Position numbers and translations under genes: made by a program. Under the pieces are notes generated by a model that made no database searches, was not told the origin of the DNA, and worked only from the letters and a program-made list of their open reading frames with translations. This document shows, piece after piece, positions 40,858 to 52,389 of a stretch of DNA of 64,000 nt (its first letter is position 1; the number at the start of each line of letters is the position of its first letter). This DNA is from Protonemura montana. Lineage: Eukaryota; Arthropoda; Insecta; Plecoptera; Nemouridae. The stretch covers positions 25,692,651 to 25,756,650 of the forward strand of contig OX387603.1 in NCBI GenBank assembly GCA_947568835.1, given 5' to 3'.

Positions 40858-41281
40858 CCGTTGAGTGTAGGTTATAGGTAGAGAAACAACGTCAATGTTA
40901 CAGTCTCTGCGTGAAAGATGGCCGTCAAATGACTACCTTACCGACAAAAATGCAGAGTACCGGAACGTCACGTTAAGTGGAGCCACTGTCGTATGAAATT
41001 TAATTTCGATATTTCTCGTAGGTTACTCGCTTTATAATATCGTTACGTGTGTATCAATCGTTGAGGTAAACATTGATGGAGATTTTTTGAGCATGAAAAG
41101 TCTCAAAAGCGAGTTAACCTACGAGAAATATCGAAATTAAATTTCATACGACAGTGGGACCACTTAACGTGACGTTCCGGTACTCTGCATTTTTGTCGGT
41201 AAGGTGGTCATTTGGCGGCCATCTTTCACGCAGAGACTGTAACATTGACGTTGAAACTCTACCTATAACCTACACTCAACG
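40858..41281. mobile_element. 424-bp palindromic MITE, copy 3
   Basis: Same ends, arms and loop orientation as copy 1; exact 6-bp target duplication CTAGCA at 40852-40857 and 41282-41287. Confidence 0.95.
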
Positions 41282-41540
41282 CTAGCAAGCTTTGAAACGT
41301 GTGGCAAGTCTTGCCTTGAGCTGTCGATTTAAATCCAGGTGGCGATGGCCTCGTTCACGCCTCGCCATCTACGTCACGTGATGTGGTGGAAGGGGTGGGG
41401 ACACGCATTTGTTTAATCTCGTTTATTGGCCAAAAGGGAGCCCCCCCTTCCCCCTCCCGCTCCTTCCACGCGGTCTAGTGGTTGGAGTTGGAACGAATTT
41501 TGTTAGCGACGGGCACAGGCCGACCATTATACCTAGACAC

Positions 41541-41736
41541 ACTCTTGTTAGGGGAGGCGTTTAGACGGCTTGGACGCGTGTCTTTCTGTACTCTTGTTAG
41601 GGGAGGCGTTTAGACGGCTTGGACGCGTGTCGTTCTATACTCTTGTTAGTGGAGGCGTTTCGCCGGCTTGGACGCGTGTCTTTCTGTACTCTTGTTAGTG
41701 GAGGCGTTTAGCCGGCTTGGACGCGTGTCTTTCTGT
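41541..41736. repeat. 49-bp tandem repeat, four copies
   Basis: ACTCTTGTTAGGGGAGGCGT begins units at 41541, 41590, 41639 and 41688; the later two have TTAGTGGAGG and GCCGGCTTGG instead of GACGGCTTGG. Confidence 0.93.
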
Positions 41737-41749
41737 ACCCTTGCTTCGG

Positions 41750-42680
41750 TACTGTTTTACGCCGGCTTGATTTCTATTCGTTGATTTGTCTTTATAGCTA
41801 GTATTGTCGACCAGCATTGCCCTGCTTTGACCTCCTCGTCTGGCTATTTGAAACATCTTCAAACACCCGCCGGCGATCCTGGTAAACTGGAATTATCTCG
41901 TCAAATATTCATATTGTTCAATAATATCACCGTTTTTTTTTTTTTTTAATTTCTGTTTTATTTTCTCACGGCCCCGAGGAGGTTTAGAAATAAATTGACG
42001 AAACAAACGAACGCGATTTGCTCGAGACGCTGATTTTCTGATGAAATATCTTTTTGCTTTTTTGTTTTCTGAAACGAGAGGAGAGAACTGCGACAAAGTT
42101 GCATCGACTTCATTGGATTCTAGGAATGTGACCCTATTTATCTCGTCCAATTATTATCATGAAAAGTCGGGTCGCTTGCCGACTCCGTAAGCCTCGACCG
42201 GAAATGTAGAAAAGTGCATTCGCCGTTCATCTGTTGATTAATGGCGCCCGACGACGCCATATGAAGAAGCGCATGACTTATGTTTCGTGGGCGTCGCGAC
42301 GTCTCTACTGGCGTCGCGACGTCTCTGTGCCAAGGTTACCAACGTGTTTTTTTTTGTGCCGACAGTTGGCATCGTCCCCTCGTTTAGGGATGTTTCTTGT
42401 GCAAGTCCTTGTTCGTACGCAACGCGTGCTAAAGACGGAAGACTTTCAAAATTTTGCAAAATGCTTCTGGTAGCTTGAGCTAAAATTAACTTCTGAGGGC
42501 CTTATTTTATATAAATTCCAAAAAAGTTCTTTTTAGAAACAATCCTTAGTTCTATTTTGGCAAAAATAATTGAAAAATATTTTGATAACAGCAACGATCT
42601 GGTCGATCCAGAGAAGCAATTTGAAAGGAGGTTGCATGAAACTAATTTTCGGAAAAGTATGCTTAAATTTCCCTTATGCG
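41750..42680. other. no gene seen
   Basis: Spacer; T17 tract near 41933-41948. GTGGGCGTCGCGACGTCTCTACTGGCGTCGCGACGTCTCTG near 42290 is a short direct repeat. Confidence 0.45.
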
Positions 42681-42689
42681 TAGATTAAA

Positions 42690-43080
42690 TCTTATTTAAT
42701 TGAAAACGCTTGCAATGCGCGGGGTATTTTATTAATAACAACACGTCTCAAAAATCAAAAATTGATGCCCAAAGGGGATTCGAACCCCAATCTCCACCTA
42801 TCGCGGGTGTTGCTCTGAACCATTGAGCTATCTGAACACTGGCTTTTTGAGATGATTTTAGTGTCTTTGATGAACTAGAATCAGAGTGACTGTGAGTATT
42901 CACAGCCTCTTGGTTCTACTCCTTGGAGAACTGTCATTCTCATCAAATACACTAAAATCGTCTCAAAAAGCCAGTGTCCAAGTAGCTCAATGGTTCAGAG
43001 CAACACCCGCGACAGGTGGTAATCGGGGTTTGAGTCCCCGTTTTGACATCAATTTTTGAGACGGTTATATAGTGTTGATA
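42690..43080. repeat. tRNA-like foldback repeat, complete pair
   Basis: Left arm: GCTTGCAATGCGCGGGGTATTTTATT, GGGGATTCGAACCCC (reverse B box), TTGCTCTGAACCATTGAGCTA (reverse A box). Right arm is its inverse: AGTAGCTCAATGGTTCAGAGCAAC, GGGGTTTGAGTCCCCG, CATCAATTTTTGAGACGG, GATAATAATAAAAT. Pol III A and B boxes therefore point out of both arms. Confidence 0.8.
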
Positions 43081-43339
43081 ATAATAAAATTCCCTGATGA
43101 GTATTTTTACCGTGGAGTGAAAGTCCCCGAGAAAGCCAAGCGATTTTGTTGGTTAATATTAAACAAGTGGCGAGGCACAACACGGCGCTTAGGAAACATT
43201 AAAACTAAAAGAGTTCCCCCCCCCCCCCCCCTCCCCTCCCCCAACTGCTTCAGGTAATACTCCAGAGAGTGCGCCAGGTAAGTGTGTGTAAACAACACTG
43301 TTACCAAGCCAACGACAGAGATATTATACACAGTGGTTA

Positions 43340-43717
43340 ATTTCTAATGAAAAAGGTTGGTATGCTCTCAATTGAAGTCAGGTGCTGTTCTAGATCGGGT
43401 GTTTTATTGGGGGAACAAGGAAGCCGTGCCAAAAGGCGAAAAACATTGAAACAATTTCTATATTCTCTCGCTATGCTTTGTCGGCGCTGCCTGATAAAGG
43501 GTAGCGTTGCCAAACAAACCAAAAGATATGACGAGGTATTTAAAATGAATGTTAAAAAATTCTTAGCTGATAACGCATTTTTTAGCCTTAAAGACTATGT
43601 AATTTGTATCTAATAAAATTAGATTAAAATATAATATAATATGACTGAGTGTTTAACATAAAATTATTGTAATGCCATGTCTCATACCAAAGTTTTTAGT
43701 CAATCAAGAGATAAATA

Positions 43718-43756
<39 letters not shown>

Positions 43757-43770
43757 TATTATTATTATCG
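43340..43770 (+). repeat. non-LTR retrotransposon 3' end with (TAA)n tail
   Basis: The frame ending FKMNVKKFLADNAFFSLKDYV followed by TAA is a LINE ORF2 C-terminus; after ~100 AT-rich bases comes AATAATAATAATAATAATAA and its complement. Confidence 0.65.
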
Positions 43771-44653
43771 CTTTGCGTAGTAATAATTATGAGCTAGTGT
43801 GTATTTGGTATTTATTTTTCAGAATGATAAGAATCTGTGAATAAACCTACGTTCTACTGAATAACATTTCCAAATAAAATGTTCGCCAACACGTAAAAAT
43901 AACGCGTGTTTCTTGAATTTGAATGTAGAGCAGACCAAACTTTTCCCGGAATGAGAGATCGACGAACACTATTGAAAGAAAAGATGCGTGAGCATACGCA
44001 CAAAATAACCACTGATTATAAGACGTAATGGCTTCTCACTTGCTTAAGCAAGGCGCTGGACTGGACTCGATTTGCTTTTGTCTGATGAGTCTGCGTTTCA
44101 TTATTTAAAAGGCTGTGACCGCTTTGCTTAGCAATTGTCAATTTTTCATGAAATGTTTTTAGTTTTTCTCTCCCCCTTTGCGCGGAGAAGCAACCACATG
44201 CCGAGTGTTGTTGCCACGGGCTGCACTCCACCGCCACTTGGACTAAGTTCTTAGGGTGGACCTAAGTGGCCGTGCATTTATGAGTTTACAGACACTTTGC
44301 CACCACTTGTTATAAATCGCACTCTTTTTTGTCTGAAACAAGTTTTCAGTAAAGATAGAGTTGGGTTGGAGTAAAGATAGGGACTTTTCTTGCGGTGAAA
44401 ATCTTAAAAGTGTAGAAATGACCAGAAGATGCAGTGGATTTATGATATATTTCTATTGAAATCAAAGATACGTTGACATCAACAACTTAAGTTCTAGTCA
44501 TAGGCTTTAGAAATGTTTTGCATTATTTTTAAATTTATAAAATCTAATTATTTGTTGTAAATAACTCATAAAAAGGTTGGAAAGAGAGTTTTGACGAATA
44601 CAACTAACTACCCACTACAACTATTCCAGAATTGTGAGAGGGTACAAGTATTC

Positions 44654-44654
<1 letters not shown>

Positions 44655-44684
<30 letters not shown>

Positions 44685-45120
44685 ATTCTTTATTTGTCAT
44701 TAGATTCTACATAGAATATGGACAAATGTCATCTTAGTACACTTTTTTGTATATACATTTTATTTTGCCGATCTATTTAAAAATTCTGTACTTGAATAAA
44801 AACAGGTTTCAATCAAATATGCCTTCAGGAAGTCTTTAAAATTAGTCTTACTTTTCAGTTCTCTTACCTCTTTAGGCAAGAAATTAAAAAATTTGTTTCC
44901 TGCATAGCTTGGTCTTTTTTAAAATAACTGGAGATGGTGGCTTTCTTCCCTCAGATGATCTCTATTTCTAGTATTATACTTCCTTTTTGTTTCCACCTCA
45001 AGTTTAGACAATTCTAAGACATATATAATTGTACAGTACATGTACTTATAGAGAAGGCAACGTCATAATTTTAAAATATTTGAACAGAGGCTTTGTCGTA
45101 TCTTTATAAAGATATAATCA
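44655..45120 (-). repeat. non-LTR retrotransposon 3' end with (TTA)n tail
   Basis: On the minus strand: FLPKEVRELKSKTNFKDFLK, then AYLIETCFYSSTEFLNRSAK and stop at 44761-44763, then an AT-rich UTR ending ACAAATAAAGAATG and (TTA)n at 44656-44681. Same architecture as 50440-52386. Confidence 0.7.
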
Positions 45121-45456
45121 TATAATCATTATAATCATAGCAGCACGACATTAGAATAATACACCTAATAATCTAAAAAAATACTTATTTAATTTTACAA
45201 TGTGTCAAAATCTGCATGACTTGTCGAAAACAAAATATCAACCGACCCATCACAGCCGAGAAACGCAACCCGCAGCACAAACACGGCACCTCCACATGAC
45301 AAGACTGTCGCACATGTGCCCCACTGTATTGTCGTCAGCAGTGGCGGCCACGTCTGTCCAAGTTTAGCTTAACTAATGAATTAATCTAACGGGAATCGTC
45401 CAGGCGGCCGGGAGTGGTATGACCCAGTAAGCTCGCTCCGGGGCCGACATTGCAGC

Positions 45457-45477
45457 CAGCTGACAGATGGGCACCTG
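45457..45477. promoter_or_regulatory. cluster of three E-boxes
   Basis: CAGCTG (45457), CAGATG (45464) and CACCTG (45472) within 21 bases, in a GC-richer island (45240-45540) that also has CACATGTG near 45311 and TAATGAATTAAT near 45374. Suggests a bHLH-bound element; no target gene is in view. Confidence 0.3.
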
Positions 45478-45664
45478 GCCGACTCGGGGTGGCAGTGCCT
45501 GTCATAGGAGACGAGGAGGGGCACAAGGGATTGCGTTAGCAGATGACGCCGCACCACAGTTAATTGCTGAGCGAAAATACGCTATTTCTCAATTGTTTTA
45601 AATCCACCAGTAAGCTGAAGCCAAAATAACTTCAATTTTTTTTGTCTAGCATTTGCTCTATAAT

Positions 45665-46460
45665 CATATATAATCGTTCAGAGCAAACGAGCCGGCAACA
45701 CGTGGTACTGGCTGCTATCACCCGATGGCGCTCGAGACTGACTTTTTATAAGATCACTATAAAATTAAATAAATATGAGTCGAAATATCGATAAATGTGC
45801 ATAAATCGTTGATGCAGATTATTATTTGAGCGTGAACCAGTCTTAAATGCGAGTAATCTGCAAGAAAGATCCGGCATCAAAGACTAGCAGTACCCGCTGC
45901 CTGACGGCTGCAGTTGATGTTGAGGGTGTGTGCATTTTGGTTAAAACGTTTCTCGAGTTTTCTTTGATGCCCTATCCAAAGCCTCTAAAAAGGACCACAG
46001 CCAAAAGTACCATGCAATACCATCCAATACCATACAATACCAAAGAAACTCTAAGAATACCATACAATACCATATAATACCAAACAAAACCATTAAATAC
46101 CAAACAATATCATACAATACCAAAGAATACCAAAGAATACCATACAATACCATACAATACCATAGAATACCATAGAATACCTAAGAATACCATACAATAC
46201 CATCGAATACCATTCAATTCCTAACAACACCATAAGATCACTATAAAATTAAATAAATATGAGTCAAAATATCGATAAATGTGCATAAATCGTTGATGCA
46301 GATTATTATTTGAATGTAAACCAGTCTTAACTCTTAAATGCGAGTAATCTGCTAGAAAAAAATATATAGGTATTTTTTAACTTTCCCTAACAGCAATTTT
46401 TATTTTTGTCTTGAGTACAGTACTTGATTGGTTTAAAATGATCACAGGGACTCTGACTAG
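45665..46460 (-). repeat. TIR element with internal duplication
   Basis: Reversed family blocks CAGAGCAAACGAGCCGGCAACACGTGG and ATCACCCGATGGCGC; terminal GGGACTCTGA near 46449. A ~115-bp segment (AAGATCACTATAAAATTAAATAAATATGAGTC..GCGAGTAATCTGC) occurs twice, at ~45749 and ~46232, on either side of the AATACCATAC array. Confidence 0.7.
46005..46228. repeat. (AATACCATAC)n array
   Basis: About 220 bases of AATACCATAC, AATACCAAAG and similar 5- or 10-base units. The 70-76 codon frames across it (VLYGIVWY-type repeats) are artefacts. Confidence 0.93.
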
Positions 46461-46469
46461 CAACAATCA

Positions 46470-47270
46470 CATTGATTTTACAAGTTAATTGATTTCTTCA
46501 AACTATCACCCAATTTTGCGCGACAGAGTTCAACACTTTGACTGTTCAAGTCTAACGCAATCGTTTTCCTCGACGCTTCCCGTTCACCCTAGCCTCGGGG
46601 GTCCACCAATCAAAACGCTTGGAACGCTAACGATATCTCGCAAGGCACGAATCGAACGACAGACTTTGCTAACGTTTAACTCGGCAGTTAATACCATTAT
46701 AACTCACAAGAAGATACCGTTCAGAGGTGGAAGCTGCTTTCCTTGCAAAGTGCACTAACAGATAATTCATACCCGCGCGCACTGCAAGTGACTTACGACA
46801 ATTTAAATGTTTTCGCCACGCGATGCAATTTACGAGCAATTGAAACCCGGCCAACTTGATCGCATACCCGTTGCGCGACGCTGCAATTGCACCGAGAGTA
46901 ATCAGAGTAAATGCACTTATTACAGTAGAGTTAAGCTGGGGCCAAGAGGCACGGCCTCTGTTGTTATCGTTTGCACTCGCTGGATTGGGACGTAGGTTAT
47001 GTTGACCTAGCATAACTGTCTTTTTTATTGTTTTAATTTCATGTACTTACAGTACTTTCATAAAGAAACTTGAAAAGTCCTCCTTGTTTAATAATAGTGA
47101 TTGACTTTGCTAATTATTTTGACTATCAGTATGAGACTTTTCCACTTGTAGGGCCTTGTGTAAACAAAATCTCAACTCCTAGTTGAAGTTTATTTCATTT
47201 ATTTATTTAATTTTTTTTCAGAAAAAACTGCAATTTGAATGCAACATACAGGTGGCAGAAAAAAAAAAAC
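46470..47270. other. no gene seen
   Basis: Spacer with overlapping short frames on both strands; none recognisable. Confidence 0.4.
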
Positions 47271-47275
47271 TAAAA

Positions 47276-47593
47276 CTATTTACTATTTAAAAAAGAGTAT
47301 TTGCCTGTGTCTTTCTTCATATTTTTTACAACAATATTATCCTCATGTTCTCTTCGACACCCAAACTTGTTTTCATCCATTTCTATCTTTTCCCTCAACT
47401 CTTTCCATCCACTGCTTCCTTTCATTATTCTGAAGAAATTGCACAAACTATCAATTTTTCTTCTTTCTTCTAGCGATACCCATTCTAATTCTTTCATCAT
47501 AATTGAAGGTCTCTCCCATATTCTAAGACGTTCCCCATTATCCTTTACAAAATCTCGTCTTTTTTGGTAAAAACATTTGGGGCTTCCAATCAC
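47276..47593 (-). repeat. non-LTR retrotransposon ORF2 fragment
   Basis: Minus frame reads CFYQKRRDFVKDNGERLRIW, MMKELEWVSLEERRKIDSLC and FFRIMKGSSGWKELREKI. 'LxWxSLEERRxxxxLxxFxxI' is typical of the region after the RT domain in CR1/Jockey-like LINEs. No catalytic motif remains. Confidence 0.6.
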
Positions 47594-48284
47594 ATGCAGT
47601 GAAATTCAGATGTTTCTGTAAGCTACAAGCCCAACTCTTAGCTGGAAAATTTGGTAAAACCAGACCTGAAATGATATCAGATAAAATAAACTTTGTTATG
47701 TCTTTGTCTTTGGCATTATGGGCTTACTGATGTTTATTTTTGTAATACAGCCAGGGCTAAAAGTCATCCATTTTAGAAGTCCCTATCAAGCGGGTTCAGA
47801 GCCTGGCCTAGCGCGAAATGTAAAAAACTATTTTATCGACACACTCGATTGTTTGTCAAATCGCAATCACGGTTTTAGACACACCAGATTAGTGCCGGTC
47901 CATTAGAAGCATCCAGCCAGCTCTGGGCCCGGCACGCATGCAGATGGCGCTGATCCCGAGAACGATAGCACGTTGCCAAACGCACTGCCCCGTGTAACAC
48001 TCCTGACCGAGCATCGAGCGATCCATCCGGCGCTGACTCGTGTTGTGAATGCACGGAACAGCTGCATGAAGATAGCAGAACACCGTGTGCCGTGACCCGT
48101 GTCCCGTGACCCGTACCTGCCTGTTATCACGGCCACGAGATATGTAGTGTCCTTATCTAGTCACGGCGATCTCGATGCACTGTTGCGGGATTTCAAAACC
48201 AATCAAATATCGAGTGGGTTTTTTCTCTGGCTATTCAAGCCAAGCTGGTATTTAATCGTCATGGTAGTTCAATCATCAGGAGGT

Positions 48285-48514
48285 TTACACTTTGCTGAAT
48301 ATTTTAAAGGTACTAAATATAGAAGTAAAAAAGCGTTTACAGGAGTGAAAGACTACAATTGTTTACCAGGAGATATGAGAAAATTAGACATAGAAATGTT
48401 AAAGTTAAGGTTAAAGAAAATGTTGAAAGAAGATCGGAAGAAACCGGATGATTTAATGTTTATAATTATAATTATAATTATAATTTTATGTTATTATCAA
48501 AATCCTAAATGAGA
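48285..48514 (+). repeat. possible LINE ORF2 C-terminal fragment
   Basis: The frame YRSKKAFTGVKDYNCLPGDM, then RKLDIEMLKLRLKKMLKED and an (ATAATT)n stretch resembles a degenerate LINE end (YNxLPxxxR). Weaker than the others. Confidence 0.35.
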
Positions 48515-48539
48515 GTACAACAGCTAATGTGAAAAAATG

Positions 48540-50435
48540 TATTTGAAAATAGCACCTGCTAAATTAAAAATATTACATACATACATTCACCGCGGCAATC
48601 AACAAGGTCCCAGACCTGCCAGTCACTCGACTACAACCCACTTCCTGGTAACGTGATTCACCTCATGGTTTCAAGGCTACAAGAGGAAAGCTTGGATCGC
48701 CTGCTTGCATATTGTGACAGTCCGATGCGAGCCCGTTGATAGCCTAGTTGACCTTGACAGCACAATGCCCTCATCGGGTCACGGCGTTCTCGATGCACAG
48801 AGAAACCGCAATGAAGTACCTACACAAGGTGCTAATCAAGCGTCGTTGCTCTCAGAATGAAACGCAGTTGACATTCAACAAACACACCCGCCGCAAAGTT
48901 TGATCCCCGTGATTTCACCCTCGAGAACAGTTGGTGGGCCAGGGCCACTTGGATTCCAGCCACCGACGAGATCTTTCACGGCAACTTCAACTCCCTTTAT
49001 GAACCCACGGTTAAGTTTGTCGGAGAGTTAAGAAGAGCTTAGCTGTGCCAGGTGTTGTCGGGGAAACACAACGGCGTCCTCCCTCGACTCTGCCGCCGCA
49101 TGTAAATTGTGGCCTCTTTGGGGTGAACCCCCCTCCCCCAGAGGAAAACCGCGACCTCCGGGGTAGACCGCGAGAAGGGAGTTTCCGCTGCCCCTCCTCT
49201 CCAACCGAACAGGGCCTTGTGGTTTCGCGGCTCGTGTATTTATTATACGCCTTGGGACGGCCGCGAACAACGATGCGCTTTTGTTTGTTTGTTCTTTTAT
49301 TTTGTTCGTCGTGCGCGTTCGGCGGTCGCCATTTGTTGGCTACTGTCCCGGCGAGTTGGGAGTCAACACGTTAATGGGTATTAGCGTGTGTTTTGTTTTG
49401 AAATCTCCTTTTTTTTTTAATGGTTAACTATGAAGGATTTCCTGTTGGCGCAGCGGCCGAAGTTTAATCCCTAGGTTAAGTGTGACCTCGAAGCTCGTGC
49501 CGGTATCACGAGGACCTGTAATTGGTCGGCGCGCTTTGGGTCCCGGGTTCGAATCCATCTCAATGCAAGCCACGCGCAAATCCCATGCAGTCCCGACGGC
49601 ACTCATTCCAAAATAATTAACAACGCCCCACCCCCCTTCATATTCTACCTACCCTATCCAATTCGTATTAAGTACAAACAGAACAAACAAAAGCATAACG
49701 AGCGATTTTCCACGACGCTGCCTCCCCGCTCCCCCACGGCCCGTGTTTGATACCCCCGTCTCTTATGAGTCGTCTTAAAGCTGCATCACTTGCCCCCCTT
49801 GTTTCTCAAGAAAACTCGCGAGGAAAATCAGGGGAAACTCGATTCCACGCGAGCTATAGCGCTCCTCGCGGCATGCTGGGGCACCGCCTCTCTCCATTGC
49901 CCCGTCGAGCGCATAAAAACGTTGTCCAATTAGCGCCCTCATTAACGGGCACTTTCGCTACGAATTAAACGTCTAAATATTAATATCGTGTTCATCTGTC
50001 TCCCCTTCTCCCCGCTGGCCTCGGGCGAGAAGATGCCGCTTAATGAATAAGACTCTTTGAGAGTCTAGATGGCGTGTGGATTATCACGGCGACGACGCGG
50101 CGCGCATTTGTTTTTAAACCTGATTAATCTGTAGCTTTTATCTTTCAAGATGCGAGCATTTTATCGCCGCTACAAGTTTCTTAGACGCGGGAGGGAGAAA
50201 AACAAAAGAAACACGACCGGCTTTACGATTCATTTGCTTCCACGAAGATTATTTCGCATAAAAAAATTGAAGATGGCGGTGACGAAATTGAGAAACTGAT
50301 TTGAAAACAAAACTTCCTTCTTCTCGCTTGATCATCAAATGCACTTCTTTAAGAAAAACAAATAACAAGCTTGCGCGATTACATAGATGCGTTCTTTCTT
50401 TGATCTATTGCGACACATACAAGGGGCTGTGAATT
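48540..50435. other. no gene seen; pol III-box pair; homeodomain-site-rich stretch
   Basis: A-box-like TGGCGCAGCGG (49446-49456) and perfect B-box GGTTCGAATCC (49546-49556) lie 90 bases apart, possibly a tRNA-derived SINE head; no tRNA fold is evident. At 49925-50180, CCAATTAGCG, CATTAACG, GAATTAAA, CTGATTAATC and TTTATCTTTC cluster. Confidence 0.35.
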
Positions 50436-50439
50436 TTAA

Positions 50440-52352
50440 CATCTGACGCATAATTCTAATATCATAAAAAAATCTACAAATAAGTCAAAAGCAGCTTGGA
50501 CAGTTGTTGAAAAAAACAAGAAAAGTAAAAAATGCGTAAGGAAAGACGTAATAACCCTGAAACATGACAGTCAGCAAATAACAAATTACGAGGAAATATC
50601 AAATCTCTTTAATAATCATTTTTGCGAGACCGCGAAAGCTGCAGGCAATCAAAGCACTTCTTTCAATGCAAACAGCCCCAATAACAGGTTGGATCATACC
50701 ATATTTTTAAGTCCTATTAAACATAAGGAATATTACGAGATAATGGCCAAAATCACAAAAAAATTAACAGCAGGGTTTGACGAAGTTCCTCCATCCATCT
50801 TAAAGTACGCTGCGTTCCACTTATGTGCTCCCCTAATTCATGTTATAAATGTCTCCTTTGAAACAGGTGTATTCCCTGAAGTACTTAAAAAATCTGTCGT
50901 TGTACCACTATACAAAAATGGGGATAAAACCATGATGAGCAATTACAGACCTTTGGCAATACAATCTGTATTCTCTAAATTATTTGAAAACGCCTTTTGC
51001 AATAGATTGGTTAGATACCTAGAGAAACATTCCTTGATAAACGAATCACAACATGGCTTTAGAAAAAAACGTTCTACAACAACAGCAGTTTCAAGTTTCG
51101 TAAATTCTCTCGTAAAAAACATTAAAGAAAATAAACAGGCGCACGGAATTTTTTATGATTTTAGTAAAGCATTTGATATGATTAATCACAAATTACTTTT
51201 ACATAAATTGCATGTAATTGGGATTCGTGGGGTCGCAAATGAATGGATTCAATCGTTTTTGTTAAATAGACGACAGGTTGTAAAAATTACACACACTAAA
51301 GGCAAAACATATATTTCAGATGAATGTACCGTTGACGTAGGAGTCCCACAAGGCTGTTCAATAGCTCCTATACTCTTTATAATTTTCACGAATGATTTAA
51401 ATACAGCTTTGAATATTGGAACACTTACAGCGTTTGCTGACGATACGACCCAACTTGTCTGCGATGATATTAGGAATATCCATGCTTCTAGTAAACTGGC
51501 AATTTCGCAAATAACTGACTGGAGCTCAAAAAATAATTTAATTCTAAATAACAAGAAAACTGTTTTAATTGACTTTCAGTTGAAGCTAATTAAGAATAAA
51601 AACAACAAAAACCCTCTTTTTTATATAAATGGTAAGAGCATACGAGTTGTAAGGGAAACAAGATTCCTTGGCCTGACAATCGATGACCGGCTAAAGTGGC
51701 TCTCCCATATCGATAGCATTGCGTTAAAATTGGCATCTGGTTGTTTTCTAGTCAAAAGGATCCTGAAAGTGAGTAGTTTCATTTGTGCCAAAATGGTGTA
51801 TTATGCTTATATACATTCCAGGATTTCATATGGTATTGTTCTTTGGGGGCATAGCAACTATGCAAAAAAACTGTTCATACTGCAAAAACGAGCGGTTCGA
51901 TACCTAGCTAATGCTAGTTTTAATCCTACAACAGCTGGTGTATTTTATAAAGATTCATGCCGCCCCCTTTTTAAAAAATTTGACATACTACCTTTGGCTT
52001 GTATATACATTCATGATGTTATTTTATATGTTATTAACCAGAAAATTTTAACAACTGAATTTTCTTTAACAAGATGTGCCAGTAAATATAAATGTAAAGA
52101 AAGTATTAATGATACAAGTCCTGGAGCTATGGGAAAAAAACTTTTTCACTTACTCCCCAAAAATATTCAAATTCTAAAGGACGAGAAACAATTTTTAAAG
52201 CTGTTAAAGGAATTTTTAAGGGATCATTGTTTTTATACTCTTGACGAATTTTATACAAATGTATAGGTACTAGAAGTAGGAAGTTGATTTTTTTTTTATA
52301 TATAAAGTGACAATTGTCGATATCATTGTATGATTTTATGACAAATAAAACA

Positions 52353-52385
<33 letters not shown>

Positions 52386-52386
52386 A
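50440..52386 (+). mobile_element. non-LTR retrotransposon, 5'-truncated, intact RT
   Basis: An open frame from 50440 to TAG at 52266 (608 codons; conventional initiation could only be internal) encodes the end of the linker (NKSKAAWTVVEKNKK), the RT domain and the C-terminal region. RT motifs: VVVPLYKNGDKTMMSNYRPL, QHGFRKKRSTTTAV, IFYDFSKAFDMINHKLLL, VGVPQGCSIAPILF, and the catalytic FADD in LTAFADDTTQLV; then TRFLGLTIDDRLKW. The family is CR1/Jockey-like by motif style (inference). No endonuclease domain is present, so the copy is 5'-truncated, as is usual for target-primed insertions. The 3' UTR has ACAAATAAAAC and ends in (TTA)n at 52351-52384. No stop or frameshift in the RT, so it is young. 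Confidence 0.93.
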
Positions 52387-52389
52387 AAT

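Noticed and set aside
42990..43060. Possible tRNA gene (A box TAGCTCAATGG, B box GGTTTGAGTCC)
   Set aside because: No matching acceptor stem, poor anticodon loop, and the same sequence recurs as part of a foldback repeat.
44640..44690. TAA repeats as CRISPR-like or origin features
   Set aside because: They are simple microsatellite tails of LINE 3' ends in a eukaryotic genome.
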